From Variovorax davisae (GTDB lineage Bacteria; Pseudomonadota; Gammaproteobacteria; Burkholderiales; Burkholderiaceae_C): DNA of 64,000 nt. The stretch spans positions 248,001 through 312,000 of the forward strand of contig NZ_JASZYS010000006.1 in the NCBI RefSeq assembly GCF_030316845.1, read 5' to 3'. Of this stretch, positions 10,501 through 18,960 are shown in pieces; position 1 is the stretch's first letter; every line of letters starts with the position of its first letter. The notes under the pieces were generated by a model that saw nothing but the letters and a program-made list of their open reading frames with translations, had not been told where the DNA came from and ran no database searches. The position numbers and the translations under genes are program-made.

Positions 10501-10711
10501 GGCCTTCGAGTCCTACAACGAGGCGTTGCAACTGGCCGAGCAGGTCGACGAACCCCAGCTGCTCTTTCCCTGCTACGATGGTTTGGCGACGTTGTATCTC
10601 GACGCCGGGCGCATCGCGCAGGCCGAGGCCTACCTGGCCAAGGCACAGACCGTCTGCGAGCGCGCCGGCCTCGAGCCCGACGCCCTGATGGTGCTTCCGT
10701 TCCTCTGCTGA
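7547..10711 (+). CDS. Zinc-ribbon, class III adenylate/guanylate cyclase, AAA-type ATPase, TPR protein
   Basis: Protein of 1054 residues. A zinc ribbon (C5, C8, C19, C22) precedes a class III nucleotide cyclase domain at about 40-195 with metal aspartates D49 (VLFADLTGF) and D93 (VGDAVMAVFG). A predicted ATPase module follows, with P-loop GEAGAGKSR near 270 and Walker B VVIVIDDMQWAD near 400. The last 350 residues are TPR-like. This is the known cyclase/STAND architecture in which nucleotide-dependent assembly is thought to control cAMP synthesis. I prefer ATG 7547 because it places the zinc ribbon at the N-terminus; the in-frame codon at 7448 would overlap the divergent gene. The cyclic-nucleotide-binding protein at 11.4-12.1 kb is a possible receiver of its product. 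Confidence 0.88.
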   Translation: MTTTCAGCGAEVLPSSSFCQRCGRRLDSPRPPDPEPSADRRQVTVLFADLTGFTALAEELDPETVRAFQNALFETMAQAIAQGDGFVEKFVGDAVMAVFGAPRAHEDDPLRALEAAQDMMQRVEDLSRQWGPRLGRGVTLHIGVHTGAVVAGSLGSGAGGAYAVTGDTVNTASRLLSAALPGTVLVSDATWSLVRHCFDFEPATELALRGKAQPMRVHELRGARTDAVSARGLAELGLAAPLVGRDDAIERLLAAFDRMQGGEAQLVSIVGEAGAGKSRLLAELFARLAAEGRLASTGVRRTACSSHGEPTYGTFGTLFREVYQIRADDSLAVARRKLHDGLQALGADPVEVDAVARVVGHLLGIEEARPQDIEPEQLQRQITLAARAMLERRLARQPVVIVIDDMQWADAASADLLRDVIDQLADRPLMLLAAQRPDARALRPLRAAHSTIALEPLDDRQAGALVGHLLGGADGDALAPVRDLVAARAGGNPLFVEEIVRSLAGSGLLVRQGARWHCQPTHEAAAVPSTLYGLLLSRIDRLEAPDRRLLQEAAVLGAEFDAALLQRVASDPPSTGAALGRLAAADLVRADPAGGPRWRFTQALLHEVAYQNLLLARRTELHRRAGQALEDMAAPGQPLPVDGEGPNPRRLAELEALGHHWSLSSDKARGARYLLAAGDRARAVYANDDAIRHYERALRTLAEAPADTPASAAEVEPMALDARERLADLFGLQGRRAEALAQYEQVRQAAAERHEPVRLARALRKTGGLHWEAGDRERAGACFDAGLAGLGEQGDPIERAHLFQEMGRLAFRAGDSAAALALAERALAELPADARARAREATVVRAEACNTLGVALARLGRPSEAVERIESSVAQAEGHQLLQAACRGYTNLGVLYATLDPQRSIETCLRGLETARKVGDLGFQSRLYANLAVAYCALTNRCEDEGIEAARAAASLDRRLGLLDHLAVPLIVLGQIYQCHGDHARAFESYNEALQLAEQVDEPQLLFPCYDGLATLYLDAGRIAQAEAYLAKAQTVCERAGLEPDALMVLPFLC

Positions 10712-10733
10712 ACCTGCCGGAAGGAGTCTGTCC

Positions 10734-11387
10734 ATGACCTCCTCGATGAATCCCCCCGTGGCCCCCGGCGAGGCCGCCCCCGACTTCGCGCTGCCGGCGG
10801 TGGCCGGCCCCGGGACGGTGTCGCTGGCCGACTACCGCGGGCGGACCCCGCTCTTCCTGGCGCTGATGGTCGGCCTGTGGTGCCCGTTCTGCCGCCGCCA
10901 GCTGGTGCAGATCGGCAAGTTCGAGGTCAAGCTGAAGGCGCTCGGCGTCGAAAGCCTGGTGGTGGTGGCCACCGACCCCGAAAACGCCCGGCTCTACTTC
11001 AAGTTCCGGCCGACCCCGCTGCGGCTGGCCTCCGACCCCGCCCTGTCGACCCACCGCGCCTACCGCGTGCCCAAGCCCGAGCCGACGCCCGAGCTGCTGC
11101 AGGCCTTGCAGGAAACCCGCGTCAATCCCACGGGCGAACTGCCCGAGCCGCTGCCGATCCCGCAGGCCGCCAAGGCCATCGAAGCGCTCGACAACTACGT
11201 CTGCACGCCCACCGACCTCGGCGACGTCGACCGCCAGTGGCCGCAGCTGAAGGCGATGTTCATGATCGACCGCGAAGGCATCGTGCGCTGGCACGACATC
11301 GAGTGCGCCCGCGAAGGGCTGGCCGGCATCGGCAAGCTGCCCTCGGAGGCCATGATCCTGGACGCCGCCCGCGCCTGCGTGGCTTGA
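10734..11387 (+). CDS. Peroxiredoxin-like (AhpC/TSA, redoxin) protein
   Basis: Protein of 217 residues with a thioredoxin fold: APDFALPAV near 15, then VGLWCPFCRRQL with C50 and C53. The CxxC in place of a single peroxidatic cysteine suggests a redoxin or alkyl-hydroperoxide-reductase-like enzyme that reduces disulfides or peroxides. An insert (about 120-165) separates the core strands, and the end carries AMFMIDREGIVRWHDIE, the usual final strand of the family. The start at 10734 has an AAGGAG Shine-Dalgarno eight bases upstream. It follows the cyclase gene by 22 bases and may be co-transcribed. The cellular substrate is unknown. Confidence 0.82.
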   Translation: MTSSMNPPVAPGEAAPDFALPAVAGPGTVSLADYRGRTPLFLALMVGLWCPFCRRQLVQIGKFEVKLKALGVESLVVVATDPENARLYFKFRPTPLRLASDPALSTHRAYRVPKPEPTPELLQALQETRVNPTGELPEPLPIPQAAKAIEALDNYVCTPTDLGDVDRQWPQLKAMFMIDREGIVRWHDIECAREGLAGIGKLPSEAMILDAARACVA

Positions 11388-11393
11388 CGTCGA

Positions 11394-12098
11394 CTAGCTT
11401 CCCAGCGGCGCCGGCCGGCTGGAAGCCATCAGCGATTCGAGCCGGTGGCGGTCGGCGATCAGGCGCGAGGTCACCAGGTTGACGACCTGGAAGCCGAAGG
11501 CCGGGTTCTGGAAGTAGAGCTGCTTGAAGGTGGTCTCGTCGATCCGCAGCACGGTGCAGTCGGTGGCGCAGCGCGCCGTGAGCGTGCGGCGCTTGTCGGG
11601 CGCGAAGAAGGCGATCTCGCCGAACAGGCGCCCGGCCTCCATCATCTCGCCGATCTCGACGAACTCGATCTGGCCCGAGGCCAGGAAATAAAGGTGCCTG
11701 GCCGCATCGCCCTTGCGGAACAGCACGCGGCCGGCCTTCATCCGGGCGCTGCGCATGTAGGGCCGCAGCCAGACCCCCGACAGGTCGTTCTCGGCCGCCG
11801 CCGCGGTCACGCGCCGCGTCAGGCGGACCATCTCCGCCGTGCGCCAGATGTTGATCGGCAGCAGCGCGCCATGCAACAGCATCATGATCAGCGAAGGATG
11901 GAGCGCACCGTAGAGGAGGAAGCCGAGGTTGCCGCCGACCGCCAGGCAGCGCAGCGGAATCATGGTCTTCACGAACGAGCTCACCACCACCAGCGCCCCG
12001 GCCACCGTCGCCGAACAGGCGGCCACGATGCCCGCCGGGGTGGCGAGCGACGATGTCAGGGTCGCGACCGCGGTGTCCCACAACAGTGCCATTGACAT
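11394..12098 (-). CDS. Membrane cyclic-nucleotide-binding (Popeye-like layout) protein
   Basis: Protein of 234 residues. About three hydrophobic segments occupy residues 15-80 (including NLGFLLYGALHPSL and HGALLPINIWR), followed by a Crp-type cyclic nucleotide-binding fold at about 110-220 (LFRKGDAARHLYFLASGQIEFVE, then RLFGEIAFFAPDKRRTLTA). The GEIAFF...RTLTA segment is the phosphate-binding cassette. The layout of three membrane helices and one cNMP domain resembles bacterial Popeye-domain proteins. The start at 12098 has an AGGAG box seven bases upstream; longer frames lack one. Given the large cyclase 0.7 kb away, it may sense cAMP or cGMP at the membrane. The output is unknown because no effector domain is fused. 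Confidence 0.8.
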   Translation of the reverse strand: MSMALLWDTAVATLTSSLATPAGIVAACSATVAGALVVVSSFVKTMIPLRCLAVGGNLGFLLYGALHPSLIMMLLHGALLPINIWRTAEMVRLTRRVTAAAAENDLSGVWLRPYMRSARMKAGRVLFRKGDAARHLYFLASGQIEFVEIGEMMEAGRLFGEIAFFAPDKRRTLTARCATDCTVLRIDETTFKQLYFQNPAFGFQVVNLVTSRLIADRHRLESLMASSRPAPLGS

Positions 12099-12175
12099 GC
12101 GTACTCCTGTTCGCCCCATGCGTGGGCCGTCGGCCCATCGCCGCGCGCTAGATTGTGCGTCGGCGCACAGGATTC

Positions 12176-12928
12176 TCAACGCAGCAATTCACGTCCCGCC
12201 ATGTAGAGCCCCAGCAGCCCCAGGCCGATGAAGAAGCAGCGCCTGAAAACCGCCACCGAAATCCGCTGGCGCAGCCGCTGGCCCAGCGCCATGCCCGCCA
12301 GCGCCGGCACCAGCATCGCCAGCGAGGCGCCGGCCCCCGGCGCCGAGTAGCCGCCCTGCCCGGCCAGCGCCACGCCGAGCGCCAGGGTCGAGCTGGTGAA
12401 AGAGAGCCCCATCGCCTGGATCAGTTCGTCGCGCGGCAGCCGCAAGGCCTGCAGGTAGACCACCGCCGGCAGCACGAACACGCCGGTCAGCGCCGTGACG
12501 GCGCCGGTGAGCGCGCCCACCACCGGGCCCAGCCAGGCCTCATGCCGCGCGGGCAGCGCGAGCGGGCGCCCCAGCAGGCCCCAGGCCGCATAGCCGGCCA
12601 GCGCCAGGCCGAGCGCGAGCATCGCCCCCGAGCCGGCCGGGGCGCCGAAGCACCAGGCGCCCAGCAGGGTGCCGGCGACGATGCCGAGCTGCATGCCGGC
12701 CAGGCGGCGCAGCATGGCCAGGACGCCGGACCAGGGCTGGAGCTGCCACAGGTTGGTCACCAGCGACGGCGCGATCAGCAGCGCGGCGGCGGCCGCCGGC
12801 GGCATCCACACGGCCAGCAGCGCCATCGACAAGGTCGGCAGCCCGAGCCCGATGACGCCCTTGACCAGGCCCGCCAGCACGAAGACGGCCGACACCAGGG
12901 CCCACAGGGAAAGATCGGAATCCAGCAT
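12176..12928 (-). CDS. Sulfite exporter TauE/SafE family permease
   Basis: Protein of 250 residues with eight hydrophobic stretches arranged as two repeats. The first contains AGLVKGVIGLGLPTLS and the second GALTGAVTALTGVFVLP, the hallmark glycine-rich loops of TauE/SafE (DUF81). Family members export or import sulfonates, sulfite or small organic anions. The gene is divergent from a LysR-type regulator with a 109-base gap, the usual arrangement when the regulator controls the transporter. Its substrate may be related to the substrate of the M20-like protein downstream of that regulator. Confidence 0.85.
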   Translation of the reverse strand: MLDSDLSLWALVSAVFVLAGLVKGVIGLGLPTLSMALLAVWMPPAAAAALLIAPSLVTNLWQLQPWSGVLAMLRRLAGMQLGIVAGTLLGAWCFGAPAGSGAMLALGLALAGYAAWGLLGRPLALPARHEAWLGPVVGALTGAVTALTGVFVLPAVVYLQALRLPRDELIQAMGLSFTSSTLALGVALAGQGGYSAPGAGASLAMLVPALAGMALGQRLRQRISVAVFRRCFFIGLGLLGLYMAGRELLR

Positions 12929-12980
12929 CGGGCCAGTGTCGCGGGCCCGGCGCGGCCTGCCAATGCGGAACTTTCAGAGC

Positions 12981-13020
12981 CGGCCTCAGGCCCGGCCTGA
13001 GGCTCGGCCTGAGGCCCGGC
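12981..13020. promoter_or_regulatory. GGCCTGAGGC repeats in the TauE/LysR divergent promoter
   Basis: The intergenic region contains CCTCAGGCC followed immediately by its inverted partner GGCCTGAGG, then a further direct copy of GGCCTGAGGC. Repeats of this kind between a LysR-type regulator and its divergent target are candidate binding sites, though they do not follow the T-N11-A LysR box. The proximal end is 18 bases from the regulator start. Binding is an inference from position and symmetry only. Confidence 0.4.
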
Positions 13021-13037
13021 GTGCTACCTTGCCGGCC

Positions 13038-13931
13038 ATGCGATTCGACCTCACCGACCTGCGACTGTTCGAGCACATCGTCGAGTCCGGCAGCATCACC
13101 GGCGGCGCGGCCCGCACGCACATGACGCTGGCCTCCGCGAGCCAGCGCGTGCTCGGCATGGAGGCCGACCTCGGCACGCCGCTGCTGCTGCGCTCCCGCC
13201 TGGGCGTGCGGCCGACCGAGGCCGGGCGCACCCTGGCCCACCACGCCCGGCTGGTGCTGCAGCAGATGGAGCGCCTGCGCGGCGAGCTCGGCGAATACGG
13301 CGGCGGCCTGCGCGGGCACGTGCGGCTGTCGTGCAACAGCTCGGCGATGACCGAGCACCTGCCGGAGGCACTCGGCGCCTTCCTCGCGCAGCATCCGCAG
13401 ATCTCGGTCGACCTCGAGGAACAGGGCAGCAGCGACATCGTCGATGCGCTGCGCGCCGGCCTGTGCGACATCGGCATCGTCTCCGACGTGGTCGACGTCG
13501 AGGGCCTGCAGCATTTCGTCTTCCGGCGCGACGACCTCGTGCTGGTGGTGCCGCGCGGCCATGCGCTGGCACGGCGCCGGCGCGTGGTGCTGGCCGAGGT
13601 GGTCGACTGCCGCTTCATCGGCCTGGCCGAAGGCAGCCCGCTGCAGGACCACGTGGCGCTGCACGCCCGCCGGCTCGGCAAGCGGCTGGCCTACCGGGTG
13701 CGCGTGCGCAGCTTCGAGGCCGTCTGCCGCATGGTCGAGCAGGGCATCGGCGTGGGCATCGTGCCGAAGGCCGCGGCCGAGCGCTCGCCGTCGCTGCCGC
13801 GCATCCGGGCCATCCCGATCGCAGAGGCCTGGGCCGCCCGCCACCTGCTGGCCTGCGTGCGCGATGCCGACGCGCTGCCGCTGCCCGCGCGCCGCCTGCT
13901 GCAGCACCTGCTGGCGCCGGCGCCACAATAG
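13038..13931 (+). CDS. LysR family transcriptional regulator
   Basis: Protein of 297 residues. Residues 1-60 hold the LysR winged helix (LTDLRLFEHIVESGSITGGA, then ASQRVLGMEADLGTPLLLR) and the rest is a periplasmic-binding-like effector domain (GHVRLSCNSSAMTEHLPEAL onward). The unusual SITGGAARTHMTLASAS helix is common in regulators next to TauE/SafE permeases. The ATG at 13038 gives a full-length DNA-binding domain. It is divergent from the permease gene and is followed after six bases by the M20-like gene, so it probably regulates both its neighbour and itself. Confidence 0.88.
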   Translation: MRFDLTDLRLFEHIVESGSITGGAARTHMTLASASQRVLGMEADLGTPLLLRSRLGVRPTEAGRTLAHHARLVLQQMERLRGELGEYGGGLRGHVRLSCNSSAMTEHLPEALGAFLAQHPQISVDLEEQGSSDIVDALRAGLCDIGIVSDVVDVEGLQHFVFRRDDLVLVVPRGHALARRRRVVLAEVVDCRFIGLAEGSPLQDHVALHARRLGKRLAYRVRVRSFEAVCRMVEQGIGVGIVPKAAAERSPSLPRIRAIPIAEAWAARHLLACVRDADALPLPARRLLQHLLAPAPQ

Positions 13932-13937
13932 CCGCGC

Positions 13938-15140
13938 ATGGCCAGCCCGCCCGTCCCGCCAGTCCCGACCGACTCGATCGTCGCCCTGCTCCAGGCGCTG
14001 GTGCGCACGCCGAGCCGCGCCGGCGCCGATGCGACTGAACCGGTGCTGGGCTGCATGGAAGACTGGTTCCGCCGCCGGGGCCTGGCCTGCCGCCGGCTGC
14101 AGGGCGCCGACGGCCAGCCGCTGGGCCTCTATGCCGAGATCGCCGGCGCCCGGCCCGGCGGCCCCTGGACCGTGCTCGACGCCACGCTCGACACCGCGGG
14201 CTTCGGCGATGCCGCCAGCTGGACCCGCTCGCCGACCGATCCCGGCATCGAGGACGGCTGGCTGCACGGCCGCGGCAGCGCCGACTCCAAGGGCGGCGCG
14301 GCCCTGTTCGCGCACCTGCTGGCGGAATTCGGCGCGGCGCCCGAAGGCTTCGCCGGCCGGCTCGGCCTGCTGCTGGATCTCGACGAGCATTCCGGACGCT
14401 TCGGGGGCGCCCGCGCGTTCTTCGACCCTCCGCCGGGAGATGGGCCCGCGCCGCGGCCGGACGGCGTCCTCATCGGCTACCCGGGCATGGACAGGATCGT
14501 CACCGGCGGCCGCGGCTTCCTGCGCGCCCGGCTGGTGGTGCACGGCATCGCCGCCCATGCCGGCGCCAGCCGCCGGCGCGGCCTGAACGCCATCACGCGG
14601 GCCACGGCGCTGGCGCGCGCGCTCGAAGCCGCGCCGCTGCCGCCGACCGATCCGGCCTTCGGCCTGGCGCCCCAGCTCACCCTGACCGGCATCCAGGCCG
14701 GAGACGGCGGGTACACCCAGGTGCCCGATCGCTGCGAGTTGCGGATCGACCTGCGGCTGACGCCCGGCTTCGACGACGCGCAGGCGCGCGCGCTGGTGCA
14801 GGCCACGGTCGAGCGGCAGGACGCCGCCCATGCCGGCGCGGCCGCCACCGCCATCGAATGGTTCGGCGGCTGGCCCGCCTACCGCGTGCCCGACACCCAC
14901 CCGATGGTCGCGGCGCTGCGCGAGGCGGGCCGCGCCGAGTTGGGCATCGAGCTGCCGACCGGCGTGGCCGGGCCGTCGAACATCGGCAACTACCTGCATG
15001 GCCTGGGCGTGCCCGCCCTGTGCGGCTTCGGCCTGCGCGGCGAGCGCATCCACGCCGCCGACGAACGCATCGCGCTCGACAGCATCGGGCCGGTCTACCG
15101 GATCTACCGCGCCGCGCTGAATCTGTTGCAGCGCGGCTGA
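13938..15140 (+). CDS. M20 peptidase-like protein with altered metal ligands
   Basis: Protein of 400 residues with the full M20 (ArgE/DapE/carboxypeptidase G2) fold: the GRGSADSKGG block around D116, a dimerisation domain with GIAAHAG, and the C-terminal IHAADERI histidine. The usual first metal histidine (GHxDxVP) is replaced: the sequence reads DATLDTAGF, with T83 where His is expected. The usual DEE pair reads D149-E150-H151. The protein may bind one metal, bind metals differently, or be a non-catalytic relative. It starts six bases after the LysR gene, probably in one operon. The fold is certain and the activity is uncertain. Confidence 0.82.
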   Translation: MASPPVPPVPTDSIVALLQALVRTPSRAGADATEPVLGCMEDWFRRRGLACRRLQGADGQPLGLYAEIAGARPGGPWTVLDATLDTAGFGDAASWTRSPTDPGIEDGWLHGRGSADSKGGAALFAHLLAEFGAAPEGFAGRLGLLLDLDEHSGRFGGARAFFDPPPGDGPAPRPDGVLIGYPGMDRIVTGGRGFLRARLVVHGIAAHAGASRRRGLNAITRATALARALEAAPLPPTDPAFGLAPQLTLTGIQAGDGGYTQVPDRCELRIDLRLTPGFDDAQARALVQATVERQDAAHAGAAATAIEWFGGWPAYRVPDTHPMVAALREAGRAELGIELPTGVAGPSNIGNYLHGLGVPALCGFGLRGERIHAADERIALDSIGPVYRIYRAALNLLQRG

Positions 15141-15149
15141 AGCCCCTGG

Positions 15150-15563
15150 TTAGCAGCGGCCCTTCTTGGCCTGGCCCGGCGGGCAGTGGTAGCCATCGTG
15201 GTCATGGTCGTCGTCATGGCCGCGACCGTGCTTGCCGTGCTTGGGCGGCTTGCCGGGCTTCCACTGGTCATCGACCCAGCGCCAGCCGCCGCCCGCCTGC
15301 ACCCAACGGCCCGGCGCGTAGACGTAGTCGGGCCGGTCGCGCTGCCACCGGCCGCCGTGCCAGACGTAGTCGCGTTCGTTCCAGACCCAGCGGCCCGGCA
15401 CCCACACCTGGCCCGGACGCGGGCCGGGCATGACTTCGTAGCGCGGCGGCGGCGGTGCCACCTGCACCAGGCCGGGGACGTTGATGTTGATGTTGACCTG
15501 CGCGAGCGCCGGCAAGGTGGCTGCTGCAGCGAGCGCTGCAAGGGCGAAGGTGGCAATGCGCAA
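15150..15563 (-). CDS. Secreted YXWGXW repeat protein
   Basis: Protein of 137 residues with a signal peptide (1-21, ending ALA-Q), a VNININVPG start, a proline-rich stretch and then tryptophan repeats (WVPGRWVW, YVWHGGRWQR, YVYAPGRWVQ, WRWVDDQWKPG) typical of the YXWGXW family. A C-terminal His/Asp/Lys-rich tail (about 105-127) could bind metal, and the protein ends CPPGQAKKGRC. These proteins are thought to be periplasmic or outer-membrane associated; the function is not known. It converges on the M20 gene and follows the minus-strand operon at 15.6-22.5 kb by 61 bases. There is no evidence that it belongs to that operon. Confidence 0.75.
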   Translation of the reverse strand: MRIATFALAALAAAATLPALAQVNININVPGLVQVAPPPPRYEVMPGPRPGQVWVPGRWVWNERDYVWHGGRWQRDRPDYVYAPGRWVQAGGGWRWVDDQWKPGKPPKHGKHGRGHDDDHDHDGYHCPPGQAKKGRC

Positions 15564-15624
15564 AAGGAACTCCGTTCAATCGTGGTCGCCGATTCTAGGG
15601 ACCCCGCCTGTATCGAAACGCAAG

Positions 15625-16805
<1,181 letters not shown>

Positions 16806-16809
<4 letters not shown>

Positions 16810-17714
16810 CGCGCTCGCTCCGGCAAAGGGTCGATGGCCGTCGTCCCGGCGGCAAGCAGCCGGCGCAGGTACGGAATCTCGCGCTCGGCCGCGCGCTCCC
16901 CGAGCGCCATGATGTAGGGCAGCTCGCTCAGGTCGCGCAGTCCGATGCGGCGCTCGAACACCGGCAGGATCGGGATCACCTCCGCATGGTGCGTGAGGCT
17001 GTGGAGCGCGTACTGCGAGCGGATGAAGTGATTGACCGAGATCGAGATGGCGCGGTGCGCCAACTGCATCGCAGAGCGCACCTGGCCGTCGAGCGGCTCC
17101 TCGAAGCCCATCGCGATGACGATGTCGCAGCCCTCGCGCGTGGCCACGTCCACCGGCACCGGGTTGGAAGCGCCGCCATCGAACAGCAGCCGTCCTTCGA
17201 CCGGCCAGGGCGGCAGCACCAGCGGGATTGCGATGCTGGCGCGGATCGCGTCGGCCAGCTTGCCTTGCGACAGCACCACCTTCTCGCCGCTCGCGTAGTC
17301 GGTGGCCGCCAGGTGCAGCGGAATGCGGGTGTCGGCGAAGCTGCGCTGCCGCGTGAAGGCCTCGATCGCGCGGTTGACCTTCCGGTCGTCGAGCAGGCCG
17401 AAGCGGTGGCCGAAGCCGAACAGGCGCGGAAACAGCAGACGCAGCATGGTGCGGTAGTCGACCCGCCCGAAGGTCCCGCTCCAGCCGCGCGCGAAGCCCG
17501 CGGCCATGGCGTCGATGTCGTCGGCGCCGAGCGCGATCGCGGCAGCGAAGAAGCTGCCGCCGCTGCAGCCGATCGCCATGTCGATGCCGATGCCTTCGCG
17601 CTGCAGCACCTTGAGCACCCCGAGCGCGGCCGCGCACTTGAGCCCGCCCGAACCGATCACCACCGCCACCTTCGGCCGGCGGCGCTCAGGCAAGCCGGGA
17701 TGGCCCTGCTTCAT
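16806..17714 (-). CDS. Patatin-like phospholipase (second of tandem pair)
   Basis: Protein of 302 residues with the patatin fold: glycine loop IGSGGLKC at 20-27, nucleophile elbow GCSGGS with S51, and the catalytic DGG at 179-181. Patatin-like enzymes hydrolyse acyl chains from lipids. The loop has GSGG-L-K in place of the common GGG-x-R-G. It has no signal peptide or membrane helix, so it is probably cytosolic and acts at the inner face of the membrane. Its ATG overlaps the stop of the first patatin gene by four bases and its stop overlaps the phosphatase start by four. Clear paralogue of its neighbour. Confidence 0.88.
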
Positions 17715-18598
17715 GCGTGGGCCGCCGGCTCGACCGCCTGCTGCATCAACTCGCGCAGGTAGGGAAGCTGCTCCTCGGCGGCGCGTTCGCCGGCTTCGAT
17801 GATGTAGGGGATCTTGTCGGTATCGAACAGCCGCACCCGCTGCTCGAAGCGCGGAATGATCGGGATGATCTCGCTGTGGTGCGCCAGGCTGTGGAAGGCG
17901 TAGTTCGACTTGAACAGGTTGTTGGACATGATCGCGCTGAGCTGGAAGGCGAAGCGCCCGGCCGAATGGATGCTGGTCTGGTAGGGACTCTCGAAGCCGG
18001 CCGCCACGATCACGTTGGCGCCCTGCCGGATCGCGACGCCGATCGGCATCGGGTCGGACAGGAAGCCGTCGATCAGCAGCTTGCCGCCGATCGTCCAGGG
18101 CGAGAAGGCGAAGGGCAGCGCGATGCTGGCGCGCAGCGCGTCCACCACGCGGCCCGAGGACAGCACCACCTGCTCGCCGTTGGCCAGGTCGGTGGCCGTG
18201 ATGTGCAGCGGCGTGGGCAGGTCCTCGATGCGGCTGTCGCCGAAGGCGGTCTGCAGGCGCTGCATGATCAGGCGGTCGTCGCGCAGGCCGTAGGTCCCCT
18301 TGTCGAAGCCCATCCAGCGTGGCGCCAGGGTCTGCAGCAGCCCGCGCGTGTTGCGCTTGCTGGCCACCTCCTTGGTCCAGAGCCTGCGGGTCATGCCGGC
18401 CGCGACCTCGGCATCGTGCCCGGCCGCCATCACCGCCGCATACATGGCACCGGCGCTGCAGCCCACCACCATGTCGAGCTCGAAGCCTTCGCGCTTGAGC
18501 ACGCTCTGGATGCCGATCGCGGCCGCGCACTTGACGCTGCCCGAGCCGATCACCAGCGCGATGCGCTTGCGGCCCGGGGCGCCGGCCGGCGGCCTCAT
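17711..18598 (-). CDS. Patatin-like phospholipase (first of tandem pair)
   Basis: Protein of 295 residues. Glycine loop VIGSGSVKC near 16-24, nucleophile elbow GCSAGA with S48, and the acidic residue in LLIDGFLSDP (D177), where the usual DGG reads DGF. It aligns along its whole length with the next gene (for example both share the SNYAFHSL/SQYALHSL block, then HHxEVIPI and P-x-FE-x-R), so the pair arose by duplication. Its start overlaps the STAS stop (ATGA). The coupling to STAS and RsbW-like genes suggests its synthesis is balanced with them; whether it physically binds STAS is unknown. Confidence 0.87.
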   Translation of the reverse strand: MRPPAGAPGRKRIALVIGSGSVKCAAAIGIQSVLKREGFELDMVVGCSAGAMYAAVMAAGHDAEVAAGMTRRLWTKEVASKRNTRGLLQTLAPRWMGFDKGTYGLRDDRLIMQRLQTAFGDSRIEDLPTPLHITATDLANGEQVVLSSGRVVDALRASIALPFAFSPWTIGGKLLIDGFLSDPMPIGVAIRQGANVIVAAGFESPYQTSIHSAGRFAFQLSAIMSNNLFKSNYAFHSLAHHSEIIPIIPRFEQRVRLFDTDKIPYIIEAGERAAEEQLPYLRELMQQAVEPAAHA

Positions 18599-18939
18599 TG
18601 CACTTCGGCGTCGAAGCTCGCCACGGCGGACCCGACATCGCCGTAGAGCTTGAGGATGCTGGTGAAGCCCGAAAGCTCCAGCACCCTCAGGACGGCCGGC
18701 TGCACGCCCGCCAGCCGGAAGTCGCCGCCCTGCCGCCGGGCGTCCTTGAGCGTTGCGAGCAGCGCCCGCAGGCCCGCACTGCTGGTGTAGACGACCGCGC
18801 TGAAGTCGGCCACCAGGCGCACCCGCTGGCCGCTGACCGCCTGGCCCAGGGTCTGCATCAGGTGCTCGGCGGTGAGGCTGTCGACGCTGCCGCTGATGGC
18901 CGCGACCGTGACGTCGCCGGGGGTGATGTCGATCTGCAT
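18595..18939 (-). CDS. STAS-domain anti-sigma-factor antagonist (RsbV/SpoIIAA-like)
   Basis: Protein of 114 residues that is a single STAS domain. The phosphorylation loop reads VVYTSSAGLRALL; S54 in the SSAGL motif is the expected phosphoserine. In partner switching the unphosphorylated form captures the RsbW-like kinase, and the PP2C phosphatase restores it. A Shine-Dalgarno GAGGAG lies upstream of the ATG at 18939, after a 21-base gap, the largest gap in the operon. The stop overlaps the first patatin start. No sigma factor gene is visible in the window. Confidence 0.9.
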   Translation of the reverse strand: MQIDITPGDVTVAAISGSVDSLTAEHLMQTLGQAVSGQRVRLVADFSAVVYTSSAGLRALLATLKDARRQGGDFRLAGVQPAVLRVLELSGFTSILKLYGDVGSAVASFDAEVQ

Positions 18940-18960
18940 GGAAACTCCTCTGATCTGGAA

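Noticed and set aside
7592..10735. 1047-codon minus-strand open frame
   Set aside because: It is antisense to the cyclase-ATPase gene. High G+C removes stops on the opposite strand; its product is low-complexity and lacks any family motif.
12540..15053. 837-codon minus-strand open frame
   Set aside because: It covers the LysR and M20-like genes in antisense, its translation is Arg/Gly/Ala-rich and shows no motif, so it is a shadow.
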